63,731 nucleotides of DNA, from the NCBI GenBank assembly GCA_944321145.1, contig CALUKF010000012.1, positions 1-63,731 on the forward strand. Direction: 5' to 3'. Made by a program: the position numbers and the translations under genes. Within the stretch, counting starts at the first letter, position 1, and the number at the start of each line of letters is the position of its first letter. Under the pieces are notes generated by a model. That model saw only the letters and a list, made by a program, of their open reading frames with translations, searched no databases and was not told where the DNA came from. Positions 1-9,884 of this stretch are shown in pieces. The DNA comes from an uncultured Odoribacter sp. GTDB taxonomy: Bacteria; Bacteroidota; Bacteroidia; Bacteroidales; Marinifilaceae.

Positions 1-2
1 AC

Positions 3-77
3 TTATCACTGCCCTCCGCCATTGCCGCTACGCTCCAATGGCGGAGGCGGTGATTGCACTTCTATATTGAATCTATA
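3..77. repeat. Left copy of 75-bp terminal inverted repeat
   Basis: This stretch is a perfect reverse complement of 63657-63731 at the other end. It contains its own hairpin: a 12-bp stem (CCTCCGCCATTG paired with CAATGGCGGAGG) around a loop of about 11 nt. No start codon or recombination gene is visible in it. It could be a dispersed palindromic repeat at which the sequence stops being resolvable, or a real rearrangement junction. Confidence 0.9.
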
Positions 78-150
78 GATTTGTTGTCGGTAAAAATTTT
101 GCATTGTGTCTGCCTTTCACTATATTTGGCAATGTAAAAAATGGATGCCT

Positions 151-1479
151 ATGTTTGTGACAGACCGACAGACGCTTTGCGATTTGCAGATTTTTGGAGA
201 GAGTGCCGATGCAGGCAGTGTGTACGCATTGTTTTCATCGGGATTGACGCCTGGCGGGAGGGCGAAACTCGAACAGATGCTTTTAGTTCCGCTGGATGAT
301 TGCATTGCTTTGCGGAAGCGGAGGAATACCGTTCGTTATTTTATGGAGCAGGATTGTGCTTTGCCTGTGAAATTGGAGGACTTGAAATTTGTAGACGGTT
401 ACCTTCGGATGGAGGCTTGTGCCGGTGGTTTTTCGGTCTGGAGGTGGGGATTGAGGAGGTTTAGGAGTTGGTTTTTGCCGGATAACCGCTTGTATGTCTG
501 TATGCGTGGTGCCCGCCTTTTGAAGGCTGTTGTACAGGATTGTTATCGTTGGGCATGTGGAGATGGAGGTGCTGTTGCGGAGGAAGTCGGGGTGTATCGT
601 GAGCGGATGAAGGAACTGATTTGCCGGACGGGATTGGTACAAGCGTTGCCGGAGAAGAGGATGTCGGGCATGGCATGTGGAAGGTTGGATGATTGTTTTC
701 GGCGGTTAGAGGTTGTGAAGGTCAGAGAGTTGTTGGATATGTTGTATGAATTGGAGGTATTGATGCACGTAGCGAAGGTTGCCAAGGCACGTGGATTGTA
801 TTTGCCAGAGTATGTAGAGAAGAAGAGATGTCTGGAAATGAAATGGTTGTATCATCCATTGTTGGTACATCCGGTGGCTAACGATTGTTGCCTGTCGCCG
901 GATAAACCGCTTTGTTTTTTGACAGGTCCCAATATGGCTGGCAAGTCTACGTATATGAAGGCTGTCGGTATTGCCGTTTATTTGGCGCATGTCGGTTTTC
1001 CGGTGCCTGCTGCGAGCATGAGGACTTCAGTGTTTCGGGGAATGTTCACGACGATTAATTTGGCAGATAATTTGGAGGCGGGGTATAGTCATTATTATGG
1101 AGAGGTGCGGCGCATTAAATATGTAGCGGAACGGATTCGCGAGCTGCAGGATGTGGTAGTCATTTTTGATGAATTGTTTCGTGGCACTAATGTGAAGGAC
1201 GCTTGCGATGCTTCGTTGGCAGTGATTGGGGCGTTGGCAAGGTTGCCTGTAGGTATTTTTGTGATTTCCACTCATTTGCTGGAAGTGGCATCCCGTTTGG
1301 CAGACGGCGGGAATATTGATTTCCGCTGCTTTGGGATAGGGAAGAAGGGAAGCGGCTTGCAGTATACTTATTTGTTGCGGGAGGGGATTTCAGATGAGCG
1401 TTTGGGTATGGAAATCTTGAATCGGGAGGGGGTGGTGGAGATTATTCACGATATGATATCAAGTTTCTGTGTGATATAA
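151..1479 (+). CDS. MutS-family ATPase (mismatch-repair-like, short form)
   Basis: A protein of about 442 residues carrying the MutS ATPase core. Walker A (GPNMAGKST) lies near residue 259, followed by the MutS signature region (FTTINLADNLEAGYSHYYGEV), a Walker B-like stretch (VVIFDELFRGTN) and a STH motif. The N-terminal mismatch-recognition domains of canonical MutS are absent, as is usual for the short MutS-like proteins of Bacteroidota. I chose ATG 151 (MFVTDRQT) over 145 or an earlier in-frame start because family members begin at this point. A direct role in mismatch repair is not shown. It is the first gene inside the left repeat and may have lost its native upstream region. Confidence 0.85.
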   Translation: MFVTDRQTLCDLQIFGESADAGSVYALFSSGLTPGGRAKLEQMLLVPLDDCIALRKRRNTVRYFMEQDCALPVKLEDLKFVDGYLRMEACAGGFSVWRWGLRRFRSWFLPDNRLYVCMRGARLLKAVVQDCYRWACGDGGAVAEEVGVYRERMKELICRTGLVQALPEKRMSGMACGRLDDCFRRLEVVKVRELLDMLYELEVLMHVAKVAKARGLYLPEYVEKKRCLEMKWLYHPLLVHPVANDCCLSPDKPLCFLTGPNMAGKSTYMKAVGIAVYLAHVGFPVPAASMRTSVFRGMFTTINLADNLEAGYSHYYGEVRRIKYVAERIRELQDVVVIFDELFRGTNVKDACDASLAVIGALARLPVGIFVISTHLLEVASRLADGGNIDFRCFGIGKKGSGLQYTYLLREGISDERLGMEILNREGVVEIIHDMISSFCVI

Positions 1480-1563
1480 TCTGCGTCTTGTTGTTTGTGA
1501 AAGATGAGGATATTTTTGTACTTTTGCGGGCAGGATAGCCATGGGGCGTTAATTGTTAATCGG

Positions 1564-2562
1564 ATGAAGAATATTGTAAAGTTTTGTCTGTTTTTGTTGG
1601 TATCGGTTTTGCTTTTCTGGTTGGTGTATCGTGACCAGAATTGGGAGGATTTGCTGAAAGTGTTGAAGGAGGATGTGAATTATACGTGGGTGTGGGTGGC
1701 TTGTGTGATGGGCATTGTCAGCCACGTGGCGCGTGCACTCCGTTGGCAGATGTTGGCAGAGACGATGGGATACCGTATCCGTTTTTGGAATAGTTTTATG
1801 GGGGTGATGATTGGTTATTTTGCCAATCTTGCCATTCCGCGGATGGGGGAATTTACCCGTTGCGCAGTGGTGGGCAAGTATGAGAAGACGCCGTTTTCCA
1901 ATCTTTTGGGCACTGTGGTGGCAGAACGGGTGGTGGATGTAGTTATTCTTTTGGCATTGACTGTGTTGGTGGTGGTGACCCAATTCCCGCAGGTGGGCAT
2001 TTTCTTGGATAATAATCCGGAGATTAAAGCCAATCTGGTGAATTTGTTCCATTCTTCATGGATGTTGCTGCTTGTGGTGGTGGTTTTGGTGGGATTGGTG
2101 CTTTTGTGGAAATTGTATTTGAGAAAACGGTTAGGGGAGCGTATCCGTTCGTTTGTCCATGGCTTGAAAGAAGGGCTTTTGGCGGTGAAGGATATGCGCA
2201 GGAAATGGCTTTTTGTGGGCTATTCACTCTTTATTTGGTTGATGTATTTTTTGATGTTTTATGTCTGCTTCTTTTGTTTTGAATTTACGTCGGGGTTGAA
2301 TATGCTGGTAGGTTTGACATGCTTTGTCTTGTCGAGTTATGGGATGGTGGCTCCGGTGCAGGGGGGGATTGGCGCCTGGCATTTCATGGTAATAGCCGCG
2401 TTGATGATTTATTTGCCGCATACGCCGAATATTGAGAGCATGGCAAAAGTATTCGCGCTCCTGACGCATGGGGCGATGACATTATTATATATAGTAGTCG
2501 GGGTGATTTGCGTAATTGCGATGCCTTTGTATAACCACAGTTTTTCAATAAAAAAGAAATGA
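1564..2562 (+). CDS. UPF0104 / lysylphosphatidylglycerol-synthase TM-type membrane protein
   Basis: A polytopic inner-membrane protein of 332 residues with about eight hydrophobic segments. It has the family pattern (VSHVARALRWQ near the N-terminus, RMGEFTRC, and VQGGIGAWHF near the C-terminus) of the UPF0104 / LPG-synthase transmembrane family. Members of this family are thought to act as lipid flippases or transporters, but the substrate here is unknown. ATG 1564 gives a normal N-terminal membrane anchor, whereas the longer frame from 1504 adds an unlikely 20-residue extension. The stop is followed immediately by rsmG (ATG at 2564), so the two are co-transcribed. Confidence 0.8.
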   Translation: MKNIVKFCLFLLVSVLLFWLVYRDQNWEDLLKVLKEDVNYTWVWVACVMGIVSHVARALRWQMLAETMGYRIRFWNSFMGVMIGYFANLAIPRMGEFTRCAVVGKYEKTPFSNLLGTVVAERVVDVVILLALTVLVVVTQFPQVGIFLDNNPEIKANLVNLFHSSWMLLLVVVVLVGLVLLWKLYLRKRLGERIRSFVHGLKEGLLAVKDMRRKWLFVGYSLFIWLMYFLMFYVCFFCFEFTSGLNMLVGLTCFVLSSYGMVAPVQGGIGAWHFMVIAALMIYLPHTPNIESMAKVFALLTHGAMTLLYIVVGVICVIAMPLYNHSFSIKKK

Positions 2563-2563
2563 C

Positions 2564-3199
2564 ATGCAAGGCAATTCGGTAGAAATGGTTTATGGTTATT
2601 TCCCGGATTTGTCCGGGGAACAGCGGGAGCGTTTTTCCCGTTTGGAGGTCTTATATCGGGAATGGAATGAGAAAATCAATGTGATTTCCCGCAAGGATAT
2701 GGATGCTTTTTGGGAACATCATGTGCTGCATTCGCTGGCAATAGCCAAGATATTGCGTTTCTTGCCGGGCGCAAGGGTGATGGACGTGGGGACGGGAGGC
2801 GGTTTTCCAGGCATTCCATTGGCGATATTATTTCCGGAGTGTGATTTCCTTTTGGTGGATTCCATTGGCAAGAAAATCAAAGTCGTCAATGGAGTGAAAG
2901 AAGCCTTGGGTTTGAGCAATGTGCATGCCCTGCAGACGCGGGTAGAGGATGTGAAGGATAAATTTGATTTTATAGTTAGCCGTGCCGTGACGGCTTTCCC
3001 GGCTTTTGTCCGTTTGGTAAAAGGGAAAGTGTTCGGCGATTCGCGTCATGCGCTGGAAAATGGTATCCTTTATTTAAAGGGAGGAGATTTTGAGAAGGAA
3101 TTGGCACCTTTTGGCAATCGGGCAACGGTGTATGCCATCTCTGATTTTTTTTCAGAACCGTTTTTTGAGACGAAAAAAGTGATACATTTGTCTTTATAA
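2564..3199 (+). CDS. rsmG: 16S rRNA m7G527 methyltransferase RsmG
   Basis: RsmG (GidB) methylates N7 of G527 in 16S rRNA using S-adenosylmethionine. The 211-residue protein has the typical N-terminal pattern (YREWNEKINVISRKD), the SAM-binding loop VMDVGTGGGFPGIPLA and the downstream FDFIVSRAVTAF motif. The length is normal for the family. ATG 2564 lies one base after the upstream stop; ATG 2585 is an alternative start. The ECF sigma gene follows 9 bp downstream. Confidence 0.95.
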   Translation: MQGNSVEMVYGYFPDLSGEQRERFSRLEVLYREWNEKINVISRKDMDAFWEHHVLHSLAIAKILRFLPGARVMDVGTGGGFPGIPLAILFPECDFLLVDSIGKKIKVVNGVKEALGLSNVHALQTRVEDVKDKFDFIVSRAVTAFPAFVRLVKGKVFGDSRHALENGILYLKGGDFEKELAPFGNRATVYAISDFFSEPFFETKKVIHLSL

Positions 3200-3208
3200 A
3201 ATAGTATT

Positions 3209-3712
3209 ATGAGAGAACGCGATATACATCATTTGTTTGTGACCTATTATCCGGCGTTGAAGTCCTTTGCGGAACGATTGGTGAAGAGTTCCGAGACGGC
3301 GGAGGATATTGTCCAGGATGTGTTTTTGCGTTTATGGGAGAAGCCATCGGCGTTGGAGGAGGCGAAAGCAAATTCTGCTTATCTGTATCAAATGGTGCGT
3401 TTCAAGGCGATAGATTATTTGCGGCGGGAGAAATTCATGGATAATGCCATTCGGAATTATGTTGCTAATCTGGCAGAGGAAGAAGAGGAAGCCTATTTAG
3501 AGGAAGAAGTATACCGGCGAATGGATGAGGCAATCGATACCTTGCCTCCGGGTGTTCGTTCTGTATTGACTTTGAGTTTGAAAGGGCATTCTGCCAAAGA
3601 GGTGGCAGAAATGTTGGATATTGCGGTGGAGACCGTTAAAAAGCAAAAACAGATAGCCCGCCGCATGCTTCGGGAACGGCTTGTTAAGATTTTATTGATA
3701 TTTGTGCATTGA
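3209..3712 (+). CDS. ECF RNA polymerase sigma factor (FecI-like)
   Basis: A sigma-70 family ECF factor of 167 residues with region 2 (SAEDIVQDVFLRLWE-type, here ETAEDIVQDVFLRLWE) and region 4 (AKEVAEMLDIAVETVKKQ). In Bacteroidales, ECF factors next to FecR and a SusC-like receptor carrying an STN domain form a trans-envelope signalling cascade that activates the uptake operon. The following fecR, susC and susD genes fit this. The sigma gene is close behind rsmG, but fecR has its own promoter-like sequence (3719-3748). Confidence 0.92.
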   Translation: MRERDIHHLFVTYYPALKSFAERLVKSSETAEDIVQDVFLRLWEKPSALEEAKANSAYLYQMVRFKAIDYLRREKFMDNAIRNYVANLAEEEEEAYLEEEVYRRMDEAIDTLPPGVRSVLTLSLKGHSAKEVAEMLDIAVETVKKQKQIARRMLRERLVKILLIFVH

Positions 3713-3718
3713 TTTAGT

Positions 3719-3748
3719 TTGTTGTTTATCAGGAAATTCGTATCTTTG
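3719..3748 (+). promoter_or_regulatory. Bacteroidota-type promoter upstream of fecR
   Basis: TTG at 3719-3721 and TATCTTTG at 3741-3748 are separated by 19 nt, matching the Bacteroidota -33/-7 pattern (TTG ... TAnnTTTG). It would give a leader of about 90 nt before the FecR start codon. Confidence 0.6.
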
Positions 3749-3844
3749 TCAAAAGAAAAATTCGATTTGCCTTAAAATTTTCTGAAAATCATATACCTCT
3801 TTTTTGACCTTTGTTCGTTATTTAGATGTAAATAATTTTTTGTC

Positions 3845-4996
3845 ATGAAGAAGTATAGTGATTATTCGATTATAGCAGACTTGCTGGTACGCTCCTTGGA
3901 AGAAGGATTGACTTCAGAGGAAGAGGAGAGGCTGTCGCAATGGCGTAAGGAAAATGACAGGCATGAAGCTCTGTATAAGCGGCTGCATTCGTCGTCTTTC
4001 TGGGAAAGCCATCCGCAATGGAAATATCGGGAAGAGGTAGCAGAAGCATGGAAACGTTTATATAGCCGCAGGATGAGAAAGCAACGGATGGTGCGTCGCA
4101 TGTATTGGGGAGTGGCAGCCGTTGTTGCAATAAGCATAGGGACTTTTTTCCTTTGGCGCGAGCCGTCGATTATTGAACCGGTTGTTGTGGAAAATGAAAC
4201 AATTGTGCCGGGCAAAAAACAGGCAGAACTTATTTTGGCGGATGGCAGGTCGATGGTGTTGAATGAAGCGATGTCTATCCGCTCGTTGGAGGAGAAGGGT
4301 GTTGTTATCCGTACAGAAGACAAGGCATTGCAATATGTCGATAAACGTCAGGATGAAGCGTTGTCCTACAATACCCTGCGTGTACCACGGGGAGGGGAAT
4401 ATACGATATTGTTGAGCGACGGTACAAAAGTCTATCTCAATGCAGAGAGCGAGATGACTTACCCGGTGGCTTTTCGGGGAGAGGCTCGTGAGGTCAAGCT
4501 TCGCGGGGAGGCATTTTTCGAAGTGGCGTCTAATCGTGTACAGCCTTTTATTGTCCATACAGAGCAGTTTGCCATTCGTGTAACGGGTACTGAATTTAAT
4601 GTACGGGCTTATGCCGATGAGGCGCCTTCGGCAACTTTAGCGGAGGGAAGTATCCAGTTTTGGAAAGGTAATCAGATGTTTCCATTGCATCCCGGTCAGC
4701 AGGCTGCATTGAAAAATGGGGAAATAGAAATACGAAAAGTGAACTTAGAAGATGCCATTGCGTGGCGATATGGTGTATTCTCTTTTAAGAATATCCGTTT
4801 GGAGGATTTGCTTTCAGAATTGGCGCGTTGGTATGATATAGAGATATTTTATCAGAATCCTTCGCTGAAGGATTTGCATTTCACCGCTTCGTTCCAGCGT
4901 AGCAGTAATATGGAGGAAGTCATCAGCCTTTTGGAGCGGACGCAAAAAATCAAAGTAAATGTGAATGGAAAAACATTGATAGTACAAAATAAATAA
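3845..4996 (+). CDS. FecR-type anti-sigma factor
   Basis: An inner-membrane anti-sigma/signal-relay protein of 383 residues. A cytoplasmic N-terminal region (about 1-85) precedes one membrane helix (near 88-104, YWGVAAVVAISIGTFFLW). A periplasmic FecR domain follows (TLRVPRGGEYTILLSDGTKVYLNAESEMTYP through the FxVxT repeats), then a C-terminal DUF4974-like domain (FKNIRLEDLLSELARWYDI). In this family it holds the adjacent ECF factor until the SusC-like receptor signals through its STN domain. Length and architecture are standard. Confidence 0.93.
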   Translation: MKKYSDYSIIADLLVRSLEEGLTSEEEERLSQWRKENDRHEALYKRLHSSSFWESHPQWKYREEVAEAWKRLYSRRMRKQRMVRRMYWGVAAVVAISIGTFFLWREPSIIEPVVVENETIVPGKKQAELILADGRSMVLNEAMSIRSLEEKGVVIRTEDKALQYVDKRQDEALSYNTLRVPRGGEYTILLSDGTKVYLNAESEMTYPVAFRGEAREVKLRGEAFFEVASNRVQPFIVHTEQFAIRVTGTEFNVRAYADEAPSATLAEGSIQFWKGNQMFPLHPGQQAALKNGEIEIRKVNLEDAIAWRYGVFSFKNIRLEDLLSELARWYDIEIFYQNPSLKDLHFTASFQRSSNMEEVISLLERTQKIKVNVNGKTLIVQNK

Positions 4997-5049
4997 TCAT
5001 TTAAAACTTAGGAACAAAAGCAAACAGTAACACAAAAAACAGAGAGAAA

Positions 5050-5100
5050 TGCCGGAATGTATTGGCGTACACTCCGGCAGGGGTTTCCTGCAAAGGAAAC
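5050..5100 (+). promoter_or_regulatory. Two hairpins in the susC leader
   Basis: A stem of 12 bp with one mismatch (5050-5061 with 5068-5079) is followed at once by GTTTCC/GGAAAC (5083-5088 with 5095-5100). They lie in the 130-nt gap between fecR and the SusC start codon. There is no U-run after the second hairpin, so control of translation or RNA stability is likelier than termination. Confidence 0.45.
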
Positions 5101-5126
5101 GATGTCAAACAATTAACAACAAAAGT

Positions 5127-8100
5127 ATGGAAAAACAATTGAAAAAACTAATCTGGATCATGATCAAAATGAAACTCATGTGTCTGGTGGTTGTCTGGAC
5201 GGCAACCAGCCTAAATGCAGAAGTATGGTCGCAGGAACGAAAAATCGACTTGCGGCTGGGAGAAACTAATTTGGAACTGCTTTTGGAAGAAATGCAGGAG
5301 CAGACCAATTTGCGGTTTATTTACAACCACGAAGATGTGTCAGGCTATGTGGTGAACGGCTCTATGAAAAACAAAACGGTTGCCGAGATTCTCGACAAAG
5401 CATTGGAAGGAATTCCGCTGAAGTATGAAATCGTTGGTGACCACATCGTGATTTCGCCTGAACAACTGGTGCAGGCACAGTCGGAAGTGATTACGATAAA
5501 GGGAAAAGTAACTGACAATAATGGACAACCTTTGCCTGGCGTGACAATCGTGCTGAAAGGCACGACATACGGGGTAGCAACAGATATTGATGGTCTCTAT
5601 GAATTGACCATTCAAAAAAATCTGGCAGCTACGTTGGTATTTTCTTTTGTGGGAATGGAGACGCAGGAAGTTGCCATCAACGGACGTACGGAAATCAATG
5701 TGCAAATGGAAGAGGATGCAGCAGAGATGGAAGAGGTGGTGGTGACCGGGTATGGAAATAAGTCTGCTGCAAGTTTTACCGGTGCAGCTCAAACTGTTAC
5801 AAAAGAACAATTATTGACTGCTGGAACTAAAAATATATTGACAAGTTTACAAGCATTTGTGCCTGGTATGTTATTGGTTGAAAATAATCGGATGGGGTCA
5901 GACCCGAATACTCGTCCTGAGATATTAGTCCGTGGGCGAAGCAGTTTTACCTCAGGGAGTAGCATGCCGACTTTTATTGTAGATGGGGCGGAAGTTTCTG
6001 CAGATTATGTATTTGATATGGATATTAATGATGTAGAATCTGCTACGGTTTTAAAGGATGCCTCTGCTTCAGCTCTTTATGGTGCCAAAGCAGCAAATGG
6101 TGTAATTGTAATTACAACACGTCCAATGTTGGCAGGAAAAATGAAAGTGTCTTATAGTGGTAATTTCTCTTTGACTGTACCGGATTTAAGTGACTATGAT
6201 TTATTAAATGCAGAAGAAAAGTTAGAGTATGAGTATTTGGCTGGTTTATATACAGTTCCGGGCGGCGGGTTGAGTAAAGAGCAATATTCAATGGATGAGC
6301 GGTATAATGCAATTTACCAACGGATACGTGAAGGCGTGAATACGGACTGGTTGTCCTACCCTTTGCGTAATGCTTTTGTCAATAATCATAATGTGACAGT
6401 ATATGGTGGCGACCATTATGTACGGTACAATTTAGGGGTGCGTTATGGTAACGACCGTGGTGTAATGAAAGATTCTGAGCGTAAACGTTATTCTTTGTCG
6501 TTCAAACTGTCTTATAATAAAGGTGATTTGGTATTTATTCAAAATTACGCCACGATTAGTGTTGTTAATAATCAAGAGTCTCCGTATGGTTCTTTTAGCC
6601 AATACGTAGAGCAGAATCCATACGATCGGGCTTACAATTTGGATGGTAGTTTAAATAATGATTTGACGTATGGAAAACTGAATCCGCTTTATGAGGCTTC
6701 TCTTGGCAGTTATGATAAGGGAGAAAGTTTGAGTATAAATGATGTTTTGGATATTAAAGTGCAATTGCTTGAAGGTTTGCGCATTGAAGGTTCTTTTTCT
6801 TTAACGAAGGCTAAAAATAATGCCGAAGCATTTTTGTCTCCTAATTCTAAGGAATTTAAAGATGTTCCGGCTAATGAAGCGGGGAGTATAACTGTGAGTA
6901 ATAGTAGTTCAATGGATTATCAAGGAAAGTTGGTGTTGACTTACAATAAAATGTTTGATGCTGGTACATTGTTGAGTTTGATTGCTGGAGGAAATTTGCA
7001 AAGTACGAATAGCAATAGCAATGGTTATACTGGAATAGGCATATTTTCTGATAGATTGGCGCACCCCTCTTTTGCTTCCAAATATCCGAGCGAAACTTCG
7101 CCAACAGGTTCCCAAGACATCAGTCGTTCTTTAGGTGGTTTTATTAATGTGAATACAATTTATAAAGACCGCTATTTTGCAGATTTCTCAGTCCGTTATG
7201 AAGGTTCTTCAAAGTTTGGTTCTGACCAACGATATGCGCCTTTTTGGAGTGTCGGGATTGGATGGAACATTCACAAAGAAAACTTTTTTCATGCAAGTCC
7301 GACTGATCGTTTGAAATTGCGTGCAAGTGTGGGATATTTGGGAAATGCCAGTTTTTCTCCTTATCAGGCAATAACAACTTATGAGTATGATGCGGATAAC
7401 GTATATGACAAAGGAATAGGTGCAGTTCCGATTACTATAGGCAATCCGGATTTAAAATGGGAGCGTACCTTGAATTGGAATGCGGGTTTGGATGTAAATC
7501 TGTTCCATAACCGTTTGGACATGACAATTGATTACTATAAGAAAATAACTGATAATTTGTTGCTTAGTGTAACGAAAGCTCCTTCTATCGGCGTAAGCGA
7601 AGCAACGGAGAACATTGGAAAAATAGATAATAGTGGTATTGAATTCAGAACACGTATCATCGCTTTGCGTAATCAGGATTGGGATTGGACTTTGTCATTG
7701 ACTGCGAGCCATAATAAAAATAAAATTAGGCAAATAAGTAATTCATTAAAAACACAAAATGAGAAGAATAACGCAGAAAAGTCACGTCAGCCACAGCCGG
7801 TTTATGAAGAAGGAGAATCTATTTCGGCAATTAAAGCTGTGCAGTCTGGTGGAATAGATCCGGCAACTGGAAAGGAAGTTTATATAGGAAAAGATGGAAA
7901 ACCGACTTTTACTTATGACTATAATGATAAGGTCGTTTTTGGTGATAGTGATCCCAAAGTGTATGGGATTTTTAGTTCTTACTTGACTTATAAAGGTCTT
8001 TCTCTAAATTTTATGTTGGATTACAAATTGAAAGCGACAATTTATAATGAGACTTTGGTGACTCGGGTGGAAGGTGCAAACCCGCAAAATAATGCAGACC

Positions 8101-8402
8101 ATCGGGTATTCGACAGCCGTTGGAAACAACCGGGAGATTATGTGAAGTATAAAAACATTGCAGACCAATCTATACCGGAACAGACCAGTCGTTTTATAGA
8201 AGATGAATATACACTTAGTATGAGAAGTTTGAGTCTTGCTTACGATTTTGCTCCTGCGATTTATCAAAAACTTCATTTAAGCCGTCTGCGTGTAGAATTA
8301 ATGACAAATGATTTGTTTCATTGGTCGACGGTTAAACAGGAGCGTGGTTTTGATTACCCATTTGCCAGAAGTTTTCAATTTTCTATTAGTGCAACTTTCT
8401 AA
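5127..8402 (+). CDS. SusC/RagA-like TonB-dependent outer-membrane receptor with STN domain
   Basis: A TonB-linked outer-membrane transporter of about 1091 residues. After the signal peptide there is an STN signalling domain (IDLRLGETNLELLLEEM onward), a carboxypeptidase-D regulatory-like domain (GKVTDNNGQPLPGVTI), and the TonB-box/junction EEVVVTGYG. A plug domain (DASASALYGAKAANGVIVITT) and a beta-barrel ending in a C-terminal aromatic residue (FSISATF) follow. The STN domain couples it to FecR and the ECF factor. ATG 5127 (MEKQLKKLIW) gives a normal signal peptide; an upstream in-frame start at 5049 would place the leader hairpins inside the gene. The substrate is not evident, because no glycoside hydrolase or peptidase is nearby. 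Confidence 0.95.
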   Translation: MEKQLKKLIWIMIKMKLMCLVVVWTATSLNAEVWSQERKIDLRLGETNLELLLEEMQEQTNLRFIYNHEDVSGYVVNGSMKNKTVAEILDKALEGIPLKYEIVGDHIVISPEQLVQAQSEVITIKGKVTDNNGQPLPGVTIVLKGTTYGVATDIDGLYELTIQKNLAATLVFSFVGMETQEVAINGRTEINVQMEEDAAEMEEVVVTGYGNKSAASFTGAAQTVTKEQLLTAGTKNILTSLQAFVPGMLLVENNRMGSDPNTRPEILVRGRSSFTSGSSMPTFIVDGAEVSADYVFDMDINDVESATVLKDASASALYGAKAANGVIVITTRPMLAGKMKVSYSGNFSLTVPDLSDYDLLNAEEKLEYEYLAGLYTVPGGGLSKEQYSMDERYNAIYQRIREGVNTDWLSYPLRNAFVNNHNVTVYGGDHYVRYNLGVRYGNDRGVMKDSERKRYSLSFKLSYNKGDLVFIQNYATISVVNNQESPYGSFSQYVEQNPYDRAYNLDGSLNNDLTYGKLNPLYEASLGSYDKGESLSINDVLDIKVQLLEGLRIEGSFSLTKAKNNAEAFLSPNSKEFKDVPANEAGSITVSNSSSMDYQGKLVLTYNKMFDAGTLLSLIAGGNLQSTNSNSNGYTGIGIFSDRLAHPSFASKYPSETSPTGSQDISRSLGGFINVNTIYKDRYFADFSVRYEGSSKFGSDQRYAPFWSVGIGWNIHKENFFHASPTDRLKLRASVGYLGNASFSPYQAITTYEYDADNVYDKGIGAVPITIGNPDLKWERTLNWNAGLDVNLFHNRLDMTIDYYKKITDNLLLSVTKAPSIGVSEATENIGKIDNSGIEFRTRIIALRNQDWDWTLSLTASHNKNKIRQISNSLKTQNEKNNAEKSRQPQPVYEEGESISAIKAVQSGGIDPATGKEVYIGKDGKPTFTYDYNDKVVFGDSDPKVYGIFSSYLTYKGLSLNFMLDYKLKATIYNETLVTRVEGANPQNNADHRVFDSRWKQPGDYVKYKNIADQSIPEQTSRFIEDEYTLSMRSLSLAYDFAPAIYQKLHLSRLRVELMTNDLFHWSTVKQERGFDYPFARSFQFSISATF

Positions 8403-8413
8403 ATGTGAATGCT

Positions 8414-9877
8414 ATGATAAAATATATAAAGATAATATCCGCTTGTTTGCTAATAAGCTTTTTGTCTGCTGGTTGTAACGATTTTTTGGATGTGAATCCA
8501 GCTGGAACAGTAACCCAAGATAAAATGTTTAGGGACGTGCAAGGATATCGAGATGCAATGTATGGCATTTATGCCAATTTGGCAACGACTAATTTATATG
8601 GGCAGAATTTGACGTATGGATTTGCAGACCAATTGGCACAATTGTTTACGCCACCTAGAATTACAGAATCGCAAGATTTGACAAGTTATAAAGTGTTGCA
8701 ATATGATTATACGTATCCGGAAATAGAATCTATGATAACAAATATTTGGTCGGATATGTATAGGGTGATTTCTTACGTCAACAATGTATTGGAGAATATT
8801 CAGCATGCAGATATAGATTCTCATCCTGATTATCGGTTAATAAATGGTGAGGCACATGCTTTGCGTGCTTTTATGCACTTTGATTTGATGCGTTATTTTT
8901 GTGAGCACATTGAATTAGTCCCTGATGCAGGGGGAATACCGTATGCCTATACGTTTGACCTTAAAAATAAAGAGTTGTTTACCTTGAAAGAGTGCTACGA
9001 GAATGTATTAGAAGATTTGACCGTGGCACAAAATTACTTAGTAAATGATACATCGCAAATTGCAACAGATTATCGTGGTACAGTATATAATTTTGTGACT
9101 TTGCCTGCTGTATACGCCATGAAAGCAAGGGTGTTCCATTATGAAGGTCAATTAGATAGTGCAGGAATTTATGCAGAAAAAGTAATGCAATATTCTAATT
9201 ATCATCTGATTGATGTGCCAACTGATTTGCCTGAAGCACAAAAATATCCAGGGGGAGCAGAAATGATTTGGGGTTTATCTACAACAAAATTATATGATGT
9301 TTTATTTCAAGAATTTCAGTCTGATCCGACAACTAATTTTGAATTGATGCGTCCGCGTGAAGATGTAGAAGAAATTTATAAGGATGTGAATTGGGATGCG
9401 CAAAATCACGATTATCGTTTTGATAATTTCTTTGAAAATGAAGAAAGAGGTTGGGTATTTAATCGGTTACTGAAAGTTAATAGAGATAATCCGGATGATA
9501 TTGAGGAACAAAAGAAAAATACCAAAGGAATTTGTATGCTTCGCTTGCCAGAGATGTACTATATTGCTGCGGAAGCTTCTTATGTGCAAGGCGATCAGGA
9601 GAAGGCTTTGAAGTATTTGCAGGCAGTTAGGAATAGTCGAGGCTTAACAGCCGCATTACCCTCTGATAGAACAAATACGTTGGAGAAGTTCCGTGCAGAA
9701 TTGCAGAAAGAACGCCGGAAAGAGTTTTGGGGAGAGGGACAGACATTTTTAGATTACAAAAGAACAAATGCTTCTTTTGGAGATGTTTCTAATAATAAGG
9801 TGATTACATTGACCCCGGAAATTAGGGTATTGCCCTGGCCGAGAAATGAACAAGAATTTGGTTCCACTAATAAATGA
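8414..9877 (+). CDS. SusD/RagB-like outer-membrane lipoprotein
   Basis: The surface lipoprotein partner of the preceding SusC-like receptor (487 residues). It starts with a lipoprotein signal ending in a lipobox (LSAGC), continues with NDFLDVNP and TPR-like helices (GEAHALRAFMHFDLMRYF), and ends with the SusD C-terminal pattern (LQKERRKEFWGEGQTFLDYKR). ATG 8414 is preferred because the longer frame would start at a GTG at 8405. The gene lies 11 bp after susC. Confidence 0.95.
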   Translation: MIKYIKIISACLLISFLSAGCNDFLDVNPAGTVTQDKMFRDVQGYRDAMYGIYANLATTNLYGQNLTYGFADQLAQLFTPPRITESQDLTSYKVLQYDYTYPEIESMITNIWSDMYRVISYVNNVLENIQHADIDSHPDYRLINGEAHALRAFMHFDLMRYFCEHIELVPDAGGIPYAYTFDLKNKELFTLKECYENVLEDLTVAQNYLVNDTSQIATDYRGTVYNFVTLPAVYAMKARVFHYEGQLDSAGIYAEKVMQYSNYHLIDVPTDLPEAQKYPGGAEMIWGLSTTKLYDVLFQEFQSDPTTNFELMRPREDVEEIYKDVNWDAQNHDYRFDNFFENEERGWVFNRLLKVNRDNPDDIEEQKKNTKGICMLRLPEMYYIAAEASYVQGDQEKALKYLQAVRNSRGLTAALPSDRTNTLEKFRAELQKERRKEFWGEGQTFLDYKRTNASFGDVSNNKVITLTPEIRVLPWPRNEQEFGSTNK

Positions 9878-9884
9878 AAATGTT

